Part shown: piece after piece, positions 43,741 to 52,859 of the stretch
Numbering within the stretch: the stretch's first letter is position 1
How the letters are laid out: every line of letters starts with the position of its first letter
Assembly: GCA_007922225.1 (NCBI GenBank)
Contig: ML679969.1
Span: forward strand, 19,548,932 to 19,612,931
DNA length: 64,000 nt
Direction of reading: 5' to 3'
Origin: Emydura subglobosa
Lineage: Eukaryota; Chordata; Testudines; Chelidae
The notes under the pieces: generated by a model
What the model saw: the letters and a program-made list of their open reading frames with translations, nothing else
Database searches by the model: none
What the model was told of the DNA's origin: nothing
Translations under genes and position numbers: made by a program

Positions 43741-45340
43741 TAGTGGGACAGTTATATCAACGGGGGTGTTACCTGTCAACTCTGTGTTCTTGGGGAACCA
43801 GGGTGCAAAACCCCTACTGTCTGATTCACTTGAACAGCCCCCACCCCTCCGGCCTCTGCTTGAACCAGAACCGATCAGAGATGGATTTACCAAAAGCATG
43901 AAAAGGCAATGGGGGACACACCTAAACCTCTCAGAACAAGGCTGACAGGATTAAGGCAGCTCCCCTACCCTCATCTACATCAAAGATGTAAGAAGAGGCA
44001 TCTCTATTAGCATGCCGAATGAAGAACCAAGCTTCAAGACAGGGACCGCACTGAACTCTGGGATCAGCAAATCAGGGAAGCACAGCATGATGGGAGATCT
44101 CTGCTCCAAGTGTTAATGAATCCACGCCTACACACACCCAGCTTAGCAGTTATCAGACCAATTCTAGTCATAGATCCTTATTGATATCCAAAACACTGAA
44201 GCTGCCTGATTGCATTGTGAGCTCCCTCAAAAGAACACTGCCCATAGCCAGGAATGATCAGTTTCTATTGTCCAGCCTAAACAAAACAACCCTGGTATAC
44301 TCCCTTGAGTCATCGTTTACCCATAAACAAACCTAGTGTTCCCTTGAACAATTGTTTCTTCCCTACAAAAACCCCTACCCAAGTTCAAAACTCTGTTCTG
44401 ATGCCTGGATCCAAAAGCTGCAACAGTTCCACTGGGACTTCACCTTTTCCTGACTGATCATGTTGGGGAATCTGCCTGTCTCAAGCACTTCGGACCCTAA
44501 GCTGAACAGCCTGTCTCCTGGGAACCTTTGACCAGTTCAAACTGCGCTGAGTGGTGAGACCCCCAACTCTCTCTTTCTCTCTCTCTCTCTTCTCTGGTTA
44601 AGCCCACTTTTTCCCTCAGACCTGATTTGATCTCTCTCTCTCTTTTGCTCTCTCTGTCTCAGTCCAGGTATAACTTTCTAAACCTGACTTTTGTAATCAA
44701 ACTTGGGCTAGATTCCCCCAATACTGCAATTGAAATTGTGTAATATTGTAACTGTTTGGTTGTTTTTTCTCTCCTTGTACTATCAGTATGAAAAGTTTTA
44801 TATTCCTGGCAATAAAATAACTTTTATAATCAAGCTGATTGCCAAACTCTCTCCAAACTTCCTCCTTCATGTTCTTAGCTTCCCTATCTTGCTCTGCAGC
44901 AACACTTCTCTTACCTAAGCCAAAGCTCTCTGTAATGCCCAAAAATCCTGTGTGTTTTGCTCATTAAGGGGGCTACTACCAGAATAATTGTAGAGTGAAA
45001 GTGGGGATAGCGACGTGCTGAACCTGTGGCATATATGGATGGTAGCTTGAAAGTGCTGCTCTGCCCAGCCTATGGAATCCAGAGTCATATAACAATGTCA
45101 GCTTAAAAATGCTGTTTTGTTCCAGTCTGCTCAGATATGGTCTGTTAATCTGTGAAGGTGTGTGTGTGAGTCTGCGGCTGGAGGAACCCAGCCCTGGGAA
45201 ATTTAGGTCCTGCTGGGTAGCTCCATTGGGAGGGGCCTTGCAGAAGGGAAAAGTAAAGCTCCATATAAAAACACAAGTAACACAGGCAGTACATTAATAG
45301 AATTACAACCCTCCCTCCCCACAAGGAAAGTAACCCTAAT
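43741..45340. other. Unclassified stretch with CT microsatellite, possibly an LTR
   Basis: No coding gene. CTCTCT-rich tracts lie at about 44567-44592 and 44629-44660. AATAAAATAACTTTTATA near 44811 could be a retroviral-style polyadenylation signal, and the style of 43980-44860 resembles an LTR, but no ends or partner copy are in the window. Confidence 0.35.
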
Positions 45341-45349
45341 AAATGAGCA

Positions 45350-46285
45350 TACCCCAAGAGTCGAGCTAATCTGGAACTACAGACCAGTCAGCCTCACCTT
45401 AATCCCAGGAAAAATCATGGAGCAGGTCCTCAAAGGAAGAGAGGAAGGTGATCAGGAACAGTCAACATGGATTCACCAAGGGCAAGTCATGCCTTACCAA
45501 ACTGATTGCCTTCTATGAAGAGGTGACTGGCTCTGTGGATGTGGGGAAAATGGTGGACATGATATACCTTGACTTTAGCAAAGTTTTTGATAGTCTCCCA
45601 CTGTATTCTTATCAGCAACTTAAAGAAGTATGGGTTAGATGAATGGAGTATAAAATGGATAGAAAGCTGGCTAGATCATCGGGCTCAACCGGTAGTGATC
45701 AATGGCTCCATGTCTAGCTGGCAGCCAGTAACAAGTGGAGTGCACCAGGGGTCAGTCCTGAGGCCGGTTTTGTTCAGCATCTTCATTAATGATCTGGAGG
45801 ATGGGGTAGATTACACCCTCAGCTAGTTTGCAGATGACACTAAGCTAGGTGAAGTGGCAGATACCCTGGAAAGTAGGGATAGGATACAGAGTGACCTAGA
45901 CAGACTGGAGGATTGGGCCAAAAGAAAACTGATGAGGTTCAACAAGGACAAGAGCAGAATCCCGCACTTTGGACAGATCAATTCCATGCACTGCTACAGA
46001 CAAGGAACCGATTGGCTGGACAGGAGTTCTGCAGAAAAGGACCTGTGGGTTACAGTGGACAAGAAGCTGGATATGAGGCAACAGTGTGCCCTTATTGCCA
46101 AGAAGGCTAATGGCATATTGGGCTGCATTAATAGGAGCATTGCCAGCAGATCGAGGGAAGTGATTATTCCCTTCTATTCGACACTTGTGAGGTTACATTT
46201 GGAGTATTGTGTTCAGTTTTGGGACCCCAATTACAGAAAGGCTGAGGGAACTAGGTTTATTCAGTCTGCAGAAGAGAAGAATGAA
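45350..46285 (+). mobile_element. CR1 LINE, copy 3, truncated at both ends
   Basis: Starts at an N-Y-R-P-V-S-L-T-type block near 45375 and passes G-F-T-K-G-K-S-C-L-T-K-L near 45465, V-I-N-G-S-M-S-S-W near 45705, [13 protein letters not shown] near 45760 and the catalytic F-A-D-D-T-K-L near 45830, to L-F-S-L-Q-K-R-R near 46265. It lacks the usual CR1 3' UTR: gypsy sequence begins at about 46286. About 100 bases are missing near 46235. A TAG sits just before F-A-D-D at 45824-45826. Confidence 0.85.
45395..46280 (+). pseudogene. CR1 ORF2 reverse transcriptase, copy 3
   Basis: Reverse transcriptase closest to copy 1 by its blocks. Frames 45448-45642, 45569-45826 and 45854-46297 together cover the palm and thumb. 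Breaks are a frame change at about 45600-45640 and the TAG at 45824-45826, where relatives have lysine (AAG to TAG is a single change). The thumb part (R-Q-Q-C-A-L-I-A-K-K-A-N-G-I-L-G-C-I) is well kept. Inactive. Confidence 0.82.
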
Positions 46286-46289
46286 ACTC

Positions 46290-46720
46290 TGTCATAAATG
46301 TGGGGAAAATTATCATTTTGCAAAATGCTTAATGCAGAAAAGTCAAGTGCATTCCGCTGAAGACAGACTGGTTGAGGAGTTTTATGTAGATGAGCTGGGG
46401 TCAAGGAAACCTGTTGAGAGGGACTAGATATTGCCTATGAAAGTGAAATAAATAATGATTCTACTCAGACTGGAAACAGAAGCTCAGGTTAATATTCTGT
46501 CTGAACAAGATTATGAGATTGAAAATTGGGACCAACAAAAATTAAAGTAAGGTTATTCCGGAACAAATACGCCAATGTGGGGAAGGTCCATCGCTAGCAT
46601 CAGCTATAAAAACATCACATACAGGCTCCTTTTCATTGTCGTACCTAAGGAGGTGACACCAATTTTAGACTGAGATGCCTGTGAAAAACTCAATCTGGTA
46701 AAATGGGTGCTTCCACTACA
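46290..46720 (+). pseudogene. Gypsy gag zinc knuckle and protease relic
   Basis: A full C-x2-C-x4-H-x4-C knuckle (C-H-K-C-G-E-N-Y-H-F-A-K-C) is encoded at 46290-46328, the nucleic-acid binding end of gag. About 200 bases on, stop-ridden frames keep traces of the aspartic protease with a G-x-N-R, Q-Y-S-V region and an N-K-Y-A-N-V-G-K-V block near 46565, then V-T-P-I-L near 46650. Not functional. Confidence 0.68.
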
Positions 46721-47194
46721 TTATACTGACCCTGGCTCTGAGGTACTCAGACAGAAATATCCTGATCTGTTTCAAGGGCTGAGCTGCATGCAGGGTGAAT
46801 GTGCTGTAACAACAGCGCCCACATAGCCAAAATGGAGTCCTCTCTGCAGGTGACCCGTCCAAGGAAAGGTGCGCGCAGGAATGCAGCAGGGAAACTGCCA
46901 CCCAGGGGGCCGCTGCTACAAGCCTCCCCATTCACCTTGGAATAATCATGCACACACACTGGAACAGTACAATGAATATAGGAAAGGGAAATGTTTATTT
47001 ACAGAGATATGAGTGGAGGAAACAATAGGGGAAAAGATAGTGGGAGCAACAAAACAGGGTTACATCCAACATGAGGACCCACTGGCCCAGTGGTATCACA
47101 ATATGAAAGGGCATTTGAAATGATGACACATCCCCCATCAAAGAAAGATATCCAACAGCTTGGGAATGATTAATTATTTTGAAATTATCTTGCT

Positions 47195-47272
47195 AGTCAG
47201 GGTTGGTCCTGCTCTGATCAGGGGGTTGGACTAGATGACCTCCTGAGGTCCCTTCCAACTCTAATCATCTAT
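47195..47272 (+). repeat. CR1 3' tail inserted in gypsy reverse transcriptase
   Basis: Only the last ~78 bases of a CR1 are present (GGGTTGGTCCTGCTCTGATC, then GGACTAGATGACCTCCTGAG, ending ATCATCTATGA). It interrupts the coding sense between I-N-Y-F-E and F-I-P-N-L. Flanking TGAAATT and TGAAAAATT words may be the target duplication. Confidence 0.75.
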
Positions 47273-47666
47273 GAAAAATTCATACCTAATCTAGCTACAA
47301 AAGAAGCATCTTTGAGGAAACTCATTGAAAAGTAAAATGAGTGGTACTGGGCTGCAGAACAGGAGGAATCATGGGAAAGTTTGAAACAACTGGTACACGA
47401 GCCATTGTTGAAGTTCTGCACACCAGACAGGCCTATTAAAATTTCAGCAGATGCTTTACAGTCTGGGTTAGGTTCAGTGATTTTATAGAAACATGAGGAT
47501 TGTTGGCAACCAGTGACATATGCATCCAAATCAGTCACTCATTTGGAAACCAGATATGTCCAGTTTGAGAACGAGTTTTTAGAAACATTGTTTGCCTGTG
47601 AGACATTCAGTCAATATATTTATAACAATACAACAGACACTTAAATTGATCATAAGCCCCTGGTAG

Positions 47667-47812
47667 TTTTATTTGGCAAACTGCTAAATGACTGTTTTAT
47701 TTATTTAGTTTTATTTAGTTTTATTTATTTATTTATTTATTTACTTACTTAGTTTTATTTATTTATTTAGTTTATTTATTTAGTTTTATTTGGCAAACTG
47801 CTAAATGACAAC
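47667..47812 (+). repeat. TTTA microsatellite between duplicated 26-bp words
   Basis: A word of about 26 bases starting TTTTATTTGGCAAACTGCTA occurs at about 47667 and again at about 47784. Between them lies TTTA/TTTAG repeat DNA (about 47693-47783). Confidence 0.8.
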
Positions 47813-47864
47813 AAAGCTGAAAAAATATGATTTGGTTGTGACCTACGTGACCTGTAAATTCATG

Positions 47865-48770
47865 TTTATTGTGGACGAACTTTCCAGAACAGTGGCTCCC
47901 ACAAAACCAGAGAAGACAGATGCCAGCCTATCTGATTGTAAAGTCAATTCCTATAGCTAACAAAGAATTGCAACAAATAAGAGGGCAAATGGGGAAAGAT
48001 GAGTCTTTGGGGATCCTTAAAGAAGTGATCATTATATGGTGTCCTGAAGAAATAAGTAGTTGCTGTCCAGGTATAACAGACTATAGAGTTGCAGACATGA
48101 ACTTACTGTGATAGATGGGGTGATTTTCAAGGGCAGCAATGATACCAATAAGCCTCTAAAAAGAAATGCTACAGAAGATCCACGAGGGTCATTTAGGAAT
48201 TGAAATGTGCAAACAAAAAGCAGGAGATGTGCTGTATTGGCTGTGGATCAATCATGATATTACTAATGCAGTAGGAAACTGCTTTTTATGCTTGAAATTA
48301 CCTGGCAATAAAAGTATTATTTATAGTCACAGGTTATTTTCTCTGTATCCAGAAATTTGCATACTGCACAGTACTAGCAGTAAGTCAGTGATAACTGGCA
48401 TGAAGGGAATATTTTCCAGATTTGGGATGCCAGATGAAGTCTGTAGGGTCCCAATTTCCTATACAGATTTTAGGCAATTTGCCATAGATTGGGATTTTTA
48501 ATCACAAAACATCAAGTCCAAATGATCCCTAATCAAATGGACTTGTGGAAAGGTCTATATGGATAGTAAAGAGCCGTGTGAAAAAGGCATTTGACAGTAA
48601 GAGTGACTTGCATATAGCTTTATTGGTTTACTGAAGTACAATTCTGGAAAATGACTCTCCTCCAGCTCAGCTGTTAATAAGAAGGATCAGATCTAATAAC
48701 TTTGATAACCACTGATAACTTGCTGAAATCTCATAACAATGAAACCATACAGAAGATGACAGAATCATAG
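47865..48770 (+). pseudogene. Gypsy integrase relic
   Basis: Inserts the element's DNA. A zinc-binding H-x3-H...C-x2-C module is readable at 48166-48290 (I-H-E-G-H-L-G, then C-F-L-C). Core-domain traces follow: R-F-G-M-P-D-E-V near 48420, F-R-Q-F-A-I-D-W-D-F near 48470 and a K-W-T-C-G-K-V strip near 48530, all with altered or missing catalytic acids. The segment before the zinc module (47869-48111) resembles the tether between RNase H and integrase. Frameshifts and stops throughout. Confidence 0.72.
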
Positions 48771-48786
48771 AAGCAGAAATATTATT

Positions 48787-49149
48787 TTGACAAATGAGCC
48801 TATGATCTCCCATCTTTTAGCTTTAAGACTTTTTAGCTTTTGTGCTTTAAGAAATCTAATACTTGGGCCCATTAAAGAACAGCTGTATCCAAGGTCTGAT
48901 GTAGTACAGACAGACGAAGGGGACACATTTCGGCATAATCAAAGGGATCTAAGAGTAATCCCAGGAAGTTCCAAAACATTGACAGAAGTTGTGGACTCTG
49001 GTGTTTACCAGACGACTGATTGTTTATCATCAATGTACAAAGGAGAAACTGGCAAGCAAGAGAAAAAGTCAGACTCTAAGGAAAGGCTGATACTGAGAAG
49101 ATCAGAGCACAAGATTAAACATCCTGAAAGATTTATGGAGACTTGCTAA
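48787..49149 (+). pseudogene. Gypsy polyprotein C-terminal end
   Basis: An R-R-S-E-H-K-I-K-H-P-E-R-F block just before the stop at 49147-49149 matches the usual close of such polyproteins (R-R-S-x-R-x-x-x-x-P-x-R-Y). The upstream T-F-R-H-N-Q-R-D-L-R part fits the chromatin-tether region. The frame is open for 120 codons but isolated. Confidence 0.6.
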
Positions 49150-49357
49150 CCTGCCTAGAGAAAGATTATTTGAAGAAAGTGTGTGGTAAAGACTCACTCC
49201 AGAGTGACGTGCTGGTAACCTCTCCTCTCTAGGTAGTTGATACGTTGGGTTTATGGATTGTAGTTTATGGCAAAGTACTAGTTGGGTTGAGAATTTAATG
49301 CATGTGTTATTAGATAGTTGTTAGCTGTTTATATATAAATATGTAAGCAGGAGAATG

Positions 49358-50282
49358 GACCCGCTATTGTGGGGAACTTTCCTTGCTTGTACACTACCCC
49401 GGTAGAGTTGGCTAGCAAAAGGATCTGAATCCCTGCTCCCACTCTCTTTACCTAGAGGCCCACCTGACCTCTCCTGTGTGGTGGGATGCCTGTAACCCCG
49501 ACAAGGCTGGGCCCAGGATTCCTGGGGCTCAACTCCTAATCTTGCCGTGGTCCCTTAGGGCAGGGGCTAGGGCGTCCCCACTCCAGGGTACTAACTCTGC
49601 ACTGGGTGCTTCCCTAACTCACTGATCATTGCATACAGTGCAAAGCAATACAATTTATTACACAAACAGCAATTAAATCAAATAAAAAAATAAGAAAAGA
49701 GGAGAAAGGTTAAAGGAAAACACCCAACACTGCCCCCTGGCATGGGGCACCACTAACAATGTCGCTGGAGTTCAAGTCTGTGTCAAACATTGCAGGCCCA
49801 CTGTCCAGGACCTGGCTGCGCTGCAGGGATTCAGAATCAGACCCCTGCTCTGCCAGTAGCCACACAGTCCCAAAGTCCTCTTTGCTCTCCCCAGCTGCTC
49901 ACTGCACCCAGCTCCAGATGGCTCCTGCCCCAGCTCACTCTGCTTCACTGCAGCTGTGCTTGGTTCTCTGGGATGCCCCTTTGGCTCTGCTGCTGTGGGT
50001 TGGGTCAGCTCGGCTCCATTCAGCTGTCTGTGCCTCTCTTCCAGCTGCAGGCTGCTTTGTCCTTAGCTCTGCCCCAGGCATGCCCCGACATGCAGCTCCA
50101 GCTCACATGGAGGGCTGGGTTCCCCCCACCCTCCTGGCTCCCTCATTGGCCTGCCTGCCCTGTCAGTCAGGCTGACCTGAGTTGGCCTCTCTCCACTGGC
50201 CCTGGGGGCTGTCCGTTGCAGGGTCCTGCTTCTTCCAGAGATGGCCACTAAGTTTCAGTAAGGGGCTAATAGACCCCTTCCA
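49358..50282 (-). mobile_element. Family-A LTR, solo copy, inverted
   Basis: On the minus strand it begins TGGAAGGGGTCTATTAGCCC at 50282 and matches the other family-A LTRs down to GTTCCCCACAATAGCGGG at 49358, including the polyadenylation region (TTAT/AATAAA context near 49660). About 25 bases at its 3' end are missing. It sits just after the plus-strand gypsy remnant but faces the other way, so it is not that element's own LTR. Confidence 0.75.
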
Positions 50283-50679
50283 TATATATAAGAGTTAATT
50301 GGTTTTTTAGGAGGGAAGATGTAGAGATGGGTGTGTGCAAGATTATAATTTAGAGAGGCTCCCTCATAAGGCTCAGTGTTCTGAATCTAGAAATTTTGAG
50401 CTGGGCCCTGGAAGGCAGGGTGAGAACACACAATAGCTGTGAACAGCACTTCCCCACTGCTGCTCCATTCACTGGTTTGTTGTTTGAGGAATCCCCATGT
50501 ATTACACCTAGTGCTCCAACTCCTGCCTTGGAACTCTACTGGGGTTGTGACCATGCCCCATCCCTTCCAATCAGGCCCAGGGCTGTGGAGGCCACACCCT
50601 CACTGGGCCTGATTGGAAGCCGGTGCTGCTCAGACTGTCTCAGACTCAACCACAGGATCTTCTTGCTGTTACTGTCTAC
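50283..50679. other. No gene recognised
   Basis: Mixed sequence with a nearly palindromic pair of phrases, CCAATCAGGCCCAG near 50568 and CTGGGCCTGATTGG near 50603. No coding exon seen. Confidence 0.4.
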
Positions 50680-51215
50680 TGTTGGCAGGTAGGTCAGGCA
50701 CCGCTGAGCACTGCAAGGCAGGGCCCCACTTGGCACTGTCAGGCCGTGCACTGCTAAGCATTGTCAAGCCAAGCTGGGCACTGTCAGGCTGGGCCACACT
50801 GGCCACTGCCAGGCCGGGCCAGGCTGGGCACTGCGAGGCTGGGCCACACTGGCCACTGCCAGGCCGGGCCAGGCTGGGCACTGCCAGGCCGGGCCAGGCT
50901 GGGCACTGCCAGGCCGGGCCACGCTGGGCACTGTCAAGCCGGGCCACGCTGGGCCATGCGGGACACTTTCAGGCTGGATTGGGCACGATGAGGCCAGGCC
51001 GTGCTGGTTGCTATCAGGCCATGCTGCACTGGGAACTGTGAAGCTGGTCTGGGCATCATCCCACCAGACTCATCATTGTCAGGCCAGGCCGTGCTGGGCA
51101 CTGTGAAGCCATGTTGGGCACTGAAAGACCAGGTGGGCCAGGCTGCGATTCGGCACCATAAGTCCAGGTTGGACCAGGCTGCCTTGGGCACTGTGAGGCC
51201 ACCCTGGACACCCTC
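50680..51215. repeat. GC-rich minisatellite, unit about 25 bp
   Basis: Tandem copies built of GCCAGGCCGGGCCAGGCTGG and CTGGGCACTG-type phrases run across the strip, most regular at 50780-50950 and looser toward 51200. Frames on both strands (alanine/glycine/tryptophan-rich on plus) are products of the repeat. No gene. Confidence 0.85.
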
Positions 51216-51239
51216 AGAGAAGTAGCTACGCTGATGTGA

Positions 51240-51505
51240 GTGGGGGGTCTACACTACAAACTGGCAGTGGCACAGCTGCACCGATGTAGGTGCGCTGCTG
51301 TAGCATTTCTGGTAAAGATGCTTTAAGCCAATGGAAGACAGCTCTCCCGTGAGGTGGTAGCCGTGTCGATGGGAGAAGCTCTCCTGCCGACGTAGTGTTT
51401 ACATTAGCAGTTAGGTCAGTATAAGTACGTCGCTCAGGGGATGTATTACTCACACCCCTGAGTTACGTAGTTATAACAATGTAATTCTGTAGTGTAGACC
51501 AGGGC
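51240..51505. mobile_element. Harbinger-type MITE
   Basis: GGTCTACACTAC at 51246-51257 and GTAGTGTAGACC at 51489-51500 are perfect inverses, sharing the family's GTCTACAC word. About 265 bases, no gene. Confidence 0.72.
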
Positions 51506-51569
51506 AAAGTTCCCAGTGAAGACCAGCTCCAAGTTACTGGCTTTGTTTAGATGAGCTTTTATGACTTGT

Positions 51570-51850
51570 CTACACTAGCAGTTAAGCCAGCAAAACTTTT
51601 GTTACTCAGGGGTGTGAAAAAAACACACTCCTGAGCAACATAAGTTTTGCCAGGATAACCGCTTGTGTGGACAGTGCTATGTCGATGGGAGATGCTCTCC
51701 CACCGACATACCGCTGCTCATTTAGGTGGTTTTATTATGTTGGCGGGAGAGCTCTTTCCCATCGACCTAACATGGCTACACAAATACTCTTACAGCAGCA
51801 CAGCTGTACTGATACAACTATGCCGCTGTAGGTTTTAAGAGTAGAATATC
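51570..51850. mobile_element. Second Harbinger-type MITE, right end damaged
   Basis: CTTGTCTACACTAGCAGTTAA at the left is Harbinger-like. The interior shares GATGGGAGA-GCTCTCCC words with the neighbour at 51240. The right end stops at CGCTGTAGGTTTTAAGAGTA just before the ERV LTR, without the expected GTGTAGACC, so it is decayed or was cut by the ERV. Confidence 0.6.
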
Positions 51851-51854
51851 TCTG

Positions 51855-52390
51855 TGAAACTTGAGGTTGTTTTCAGCTAACAAGTTGTAGGTCAAAACTC
51901 ATTTAAATGGCTAACGGGCATACCTGAGCCTCAAGGACAATGGCTAGTGTAAACATCCGATGGCTCAGGAAGCCAGATGTCCTCTTAGTGATTCTAATCC
52001 CAATGAGAACAGCACATTTGCTTTTAGAATTTCTGTCTCATCTGCCACCTATCTGTAGGGACCGCCCCCACCTTCTGCCTCCACCCTACTCCCACCCCGA
52101 GTATAGCCCTAGCATCCTTGATGCAAGTAGAGTGATTAAAGTGTCTCTGCATGTATGTAATGACCATTATCACTGTTGTTCTCTCAGGATGGGACAATGT
52201 CTGTATTTGTAAGTAAATAGATAAAGAATTTAAAACATATTATGTAATTGATAAGAAAGCGTACATAATTGACCACTGTAACACCATGAAGTTGAAGCTG
52301 ATTTATCAGACTTCGCAGTATCATGAATAAACCTCTTCAGTATTATCTGTGCTGCCTGATTCTTGGAGAAAGAATCCTTCGTGCTTTACA
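51855..52390 (+). repeat. ERV 5' LTR
   Basis: Starts TGTGAAACTTGAGG and ends ...GTGCTTTACA. An AATAAA polyadenylation signal lies at about 52325. Matches 61004-61523 throughout. Confidence 0.88.
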
Positions 52391-52393
52391 ATT

Positions 52394-52411
52394 TGGCGCA
52401 GTGAGCAGGGT
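52394..52411 (+). promoter_or_regulatory. ERV primer binding site, serine tRNA-like
   Basis: TGGCGCAGTGAGCAGGGT begins three bases after the LTR. Its inverse matches, with one difference, the 3' end of a vertebrate serine tRNA (UGA anticodon class) as I recall it. Primer assignment is from memory. Confidence 0.65.
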
Positions 52412-52454
52412 GCGACTGGGATCCTCAAAGTGCTTACCACTACCAAGGACAGAG

Positions 52455-52460
52455 GTGAGT
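52455..52460 (+). promoter_or_regulatory. Candidate splice donor in ERV leader
   Basis: GACAGAG/GTGAGT fits the vertebrate donor consensus and lies where retroviruses place the donor for the spliced env message. Confidence 0.55.
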
Positions 52461-52614
52461 ACCTTTTATACTTACCACCTCTGCTGCGCACCTTGGTCTG
52501 GGGCTCCCTGAGATACCCCTTCGCACCCTTTTTTAAAATAAAACGAACCATGCATAAGGCACATAGACAAGAGAACTGAATGGGGATTGTGTTTTGGGGT
52601 TGTAGTTTTGGCCA

Positions 52615-52755
52615 CATTTTTGGGATGCAGGGATCGCTTCGGTGAAGGCTGCACTGCCAGGGTTTTCGGGGTGCAGGGATCGCTTCGGCGAAGGCTGCAC
52701 TGCCAGGGTTTCTGGGTTGCAGGAATAGCTCCGACGAAGGCTGTAACGCCAAGTA
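52615..52755 (+). repeat. Three tandem ~51-bp repeats in the ERV leader
   Basis: The phrase GCAGGGATCGCTTCGGTGAA followed by GGCTGCACTGCCAGGGTTT occurs three times in a row with small changes; the third copy reads CAGGAATAGCTCCGACGAAG. Confidence 0.85.
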
Positions 52756-52859
52756 CTGAGCACCAGCGTGTGCTTCAGTATTGCTGAGTACAAGGCTGTA
52801 CCTGGCTGATTCTCCTGAAACACCATTTAAGTGGGTTTTAGGAAGCTGGGTGACAATAT

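Larger units (their letters stand above)
47155..47860 (+). pseudogene. Gypsy reverse transcriptase end and RNase H relic
   Basis: L-G-M-I-N-Y-F near 47160 and, after the CR1 tail, F-I-P-N-L-A-T near 47278 form the connection between reverse transcriptase and RNase H of Ty3/gypsy elements. RNase H follows: I-S-A-D-A near 47445 (first catalytic aspartate), P-V-T-Y-A-S-K near 47513, E-N-E-F-L-E-T-L near 47565 and D-H-K-P-L near 47650. Stops occur at about 47334, 47486 and 47643. A TTTA-rich expansion follows. Confidence 0.78.
46286..49150 (+). mobile_element. Ty3/gypsy retrotransposon remnant
   Basis: Gag zinc knuckle, protease, a sliver of reverse transcriptase, RNase H and integrase appear in the Ty3/gypsy order, all broken. 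It lacks visible LTRs of its own: CR1 copy 3 abuts the left side and an inverted family-A LTR lies 208 bases beyond the right. Much of the reverse transcriptase is replaced at about 46797-47110 by sequence I cannot assign, and a CR1 tail sits at about 47195-47272. Confidence 0.8.

Noticed and set aside
49759..50251. 138- and 153-codon frames on plus
   Set aside because: They lie in the inverted family-A LTR; the other LTR copies do not keep these frames.
49358..50282. 3' LTR of the gypsy remnant at 46286-49150
   Set aside because: It faces the opposite way: the copy at 24553 is followed by a primer-site-like strip and gag in the orientation that is minus here.
50613..51041. 142-codon frame, alanine/glycine/histidine-rich
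   Set aside because: It is a translation of the 25-bp GC minisatellite; equivalent frames exist on the other strand.
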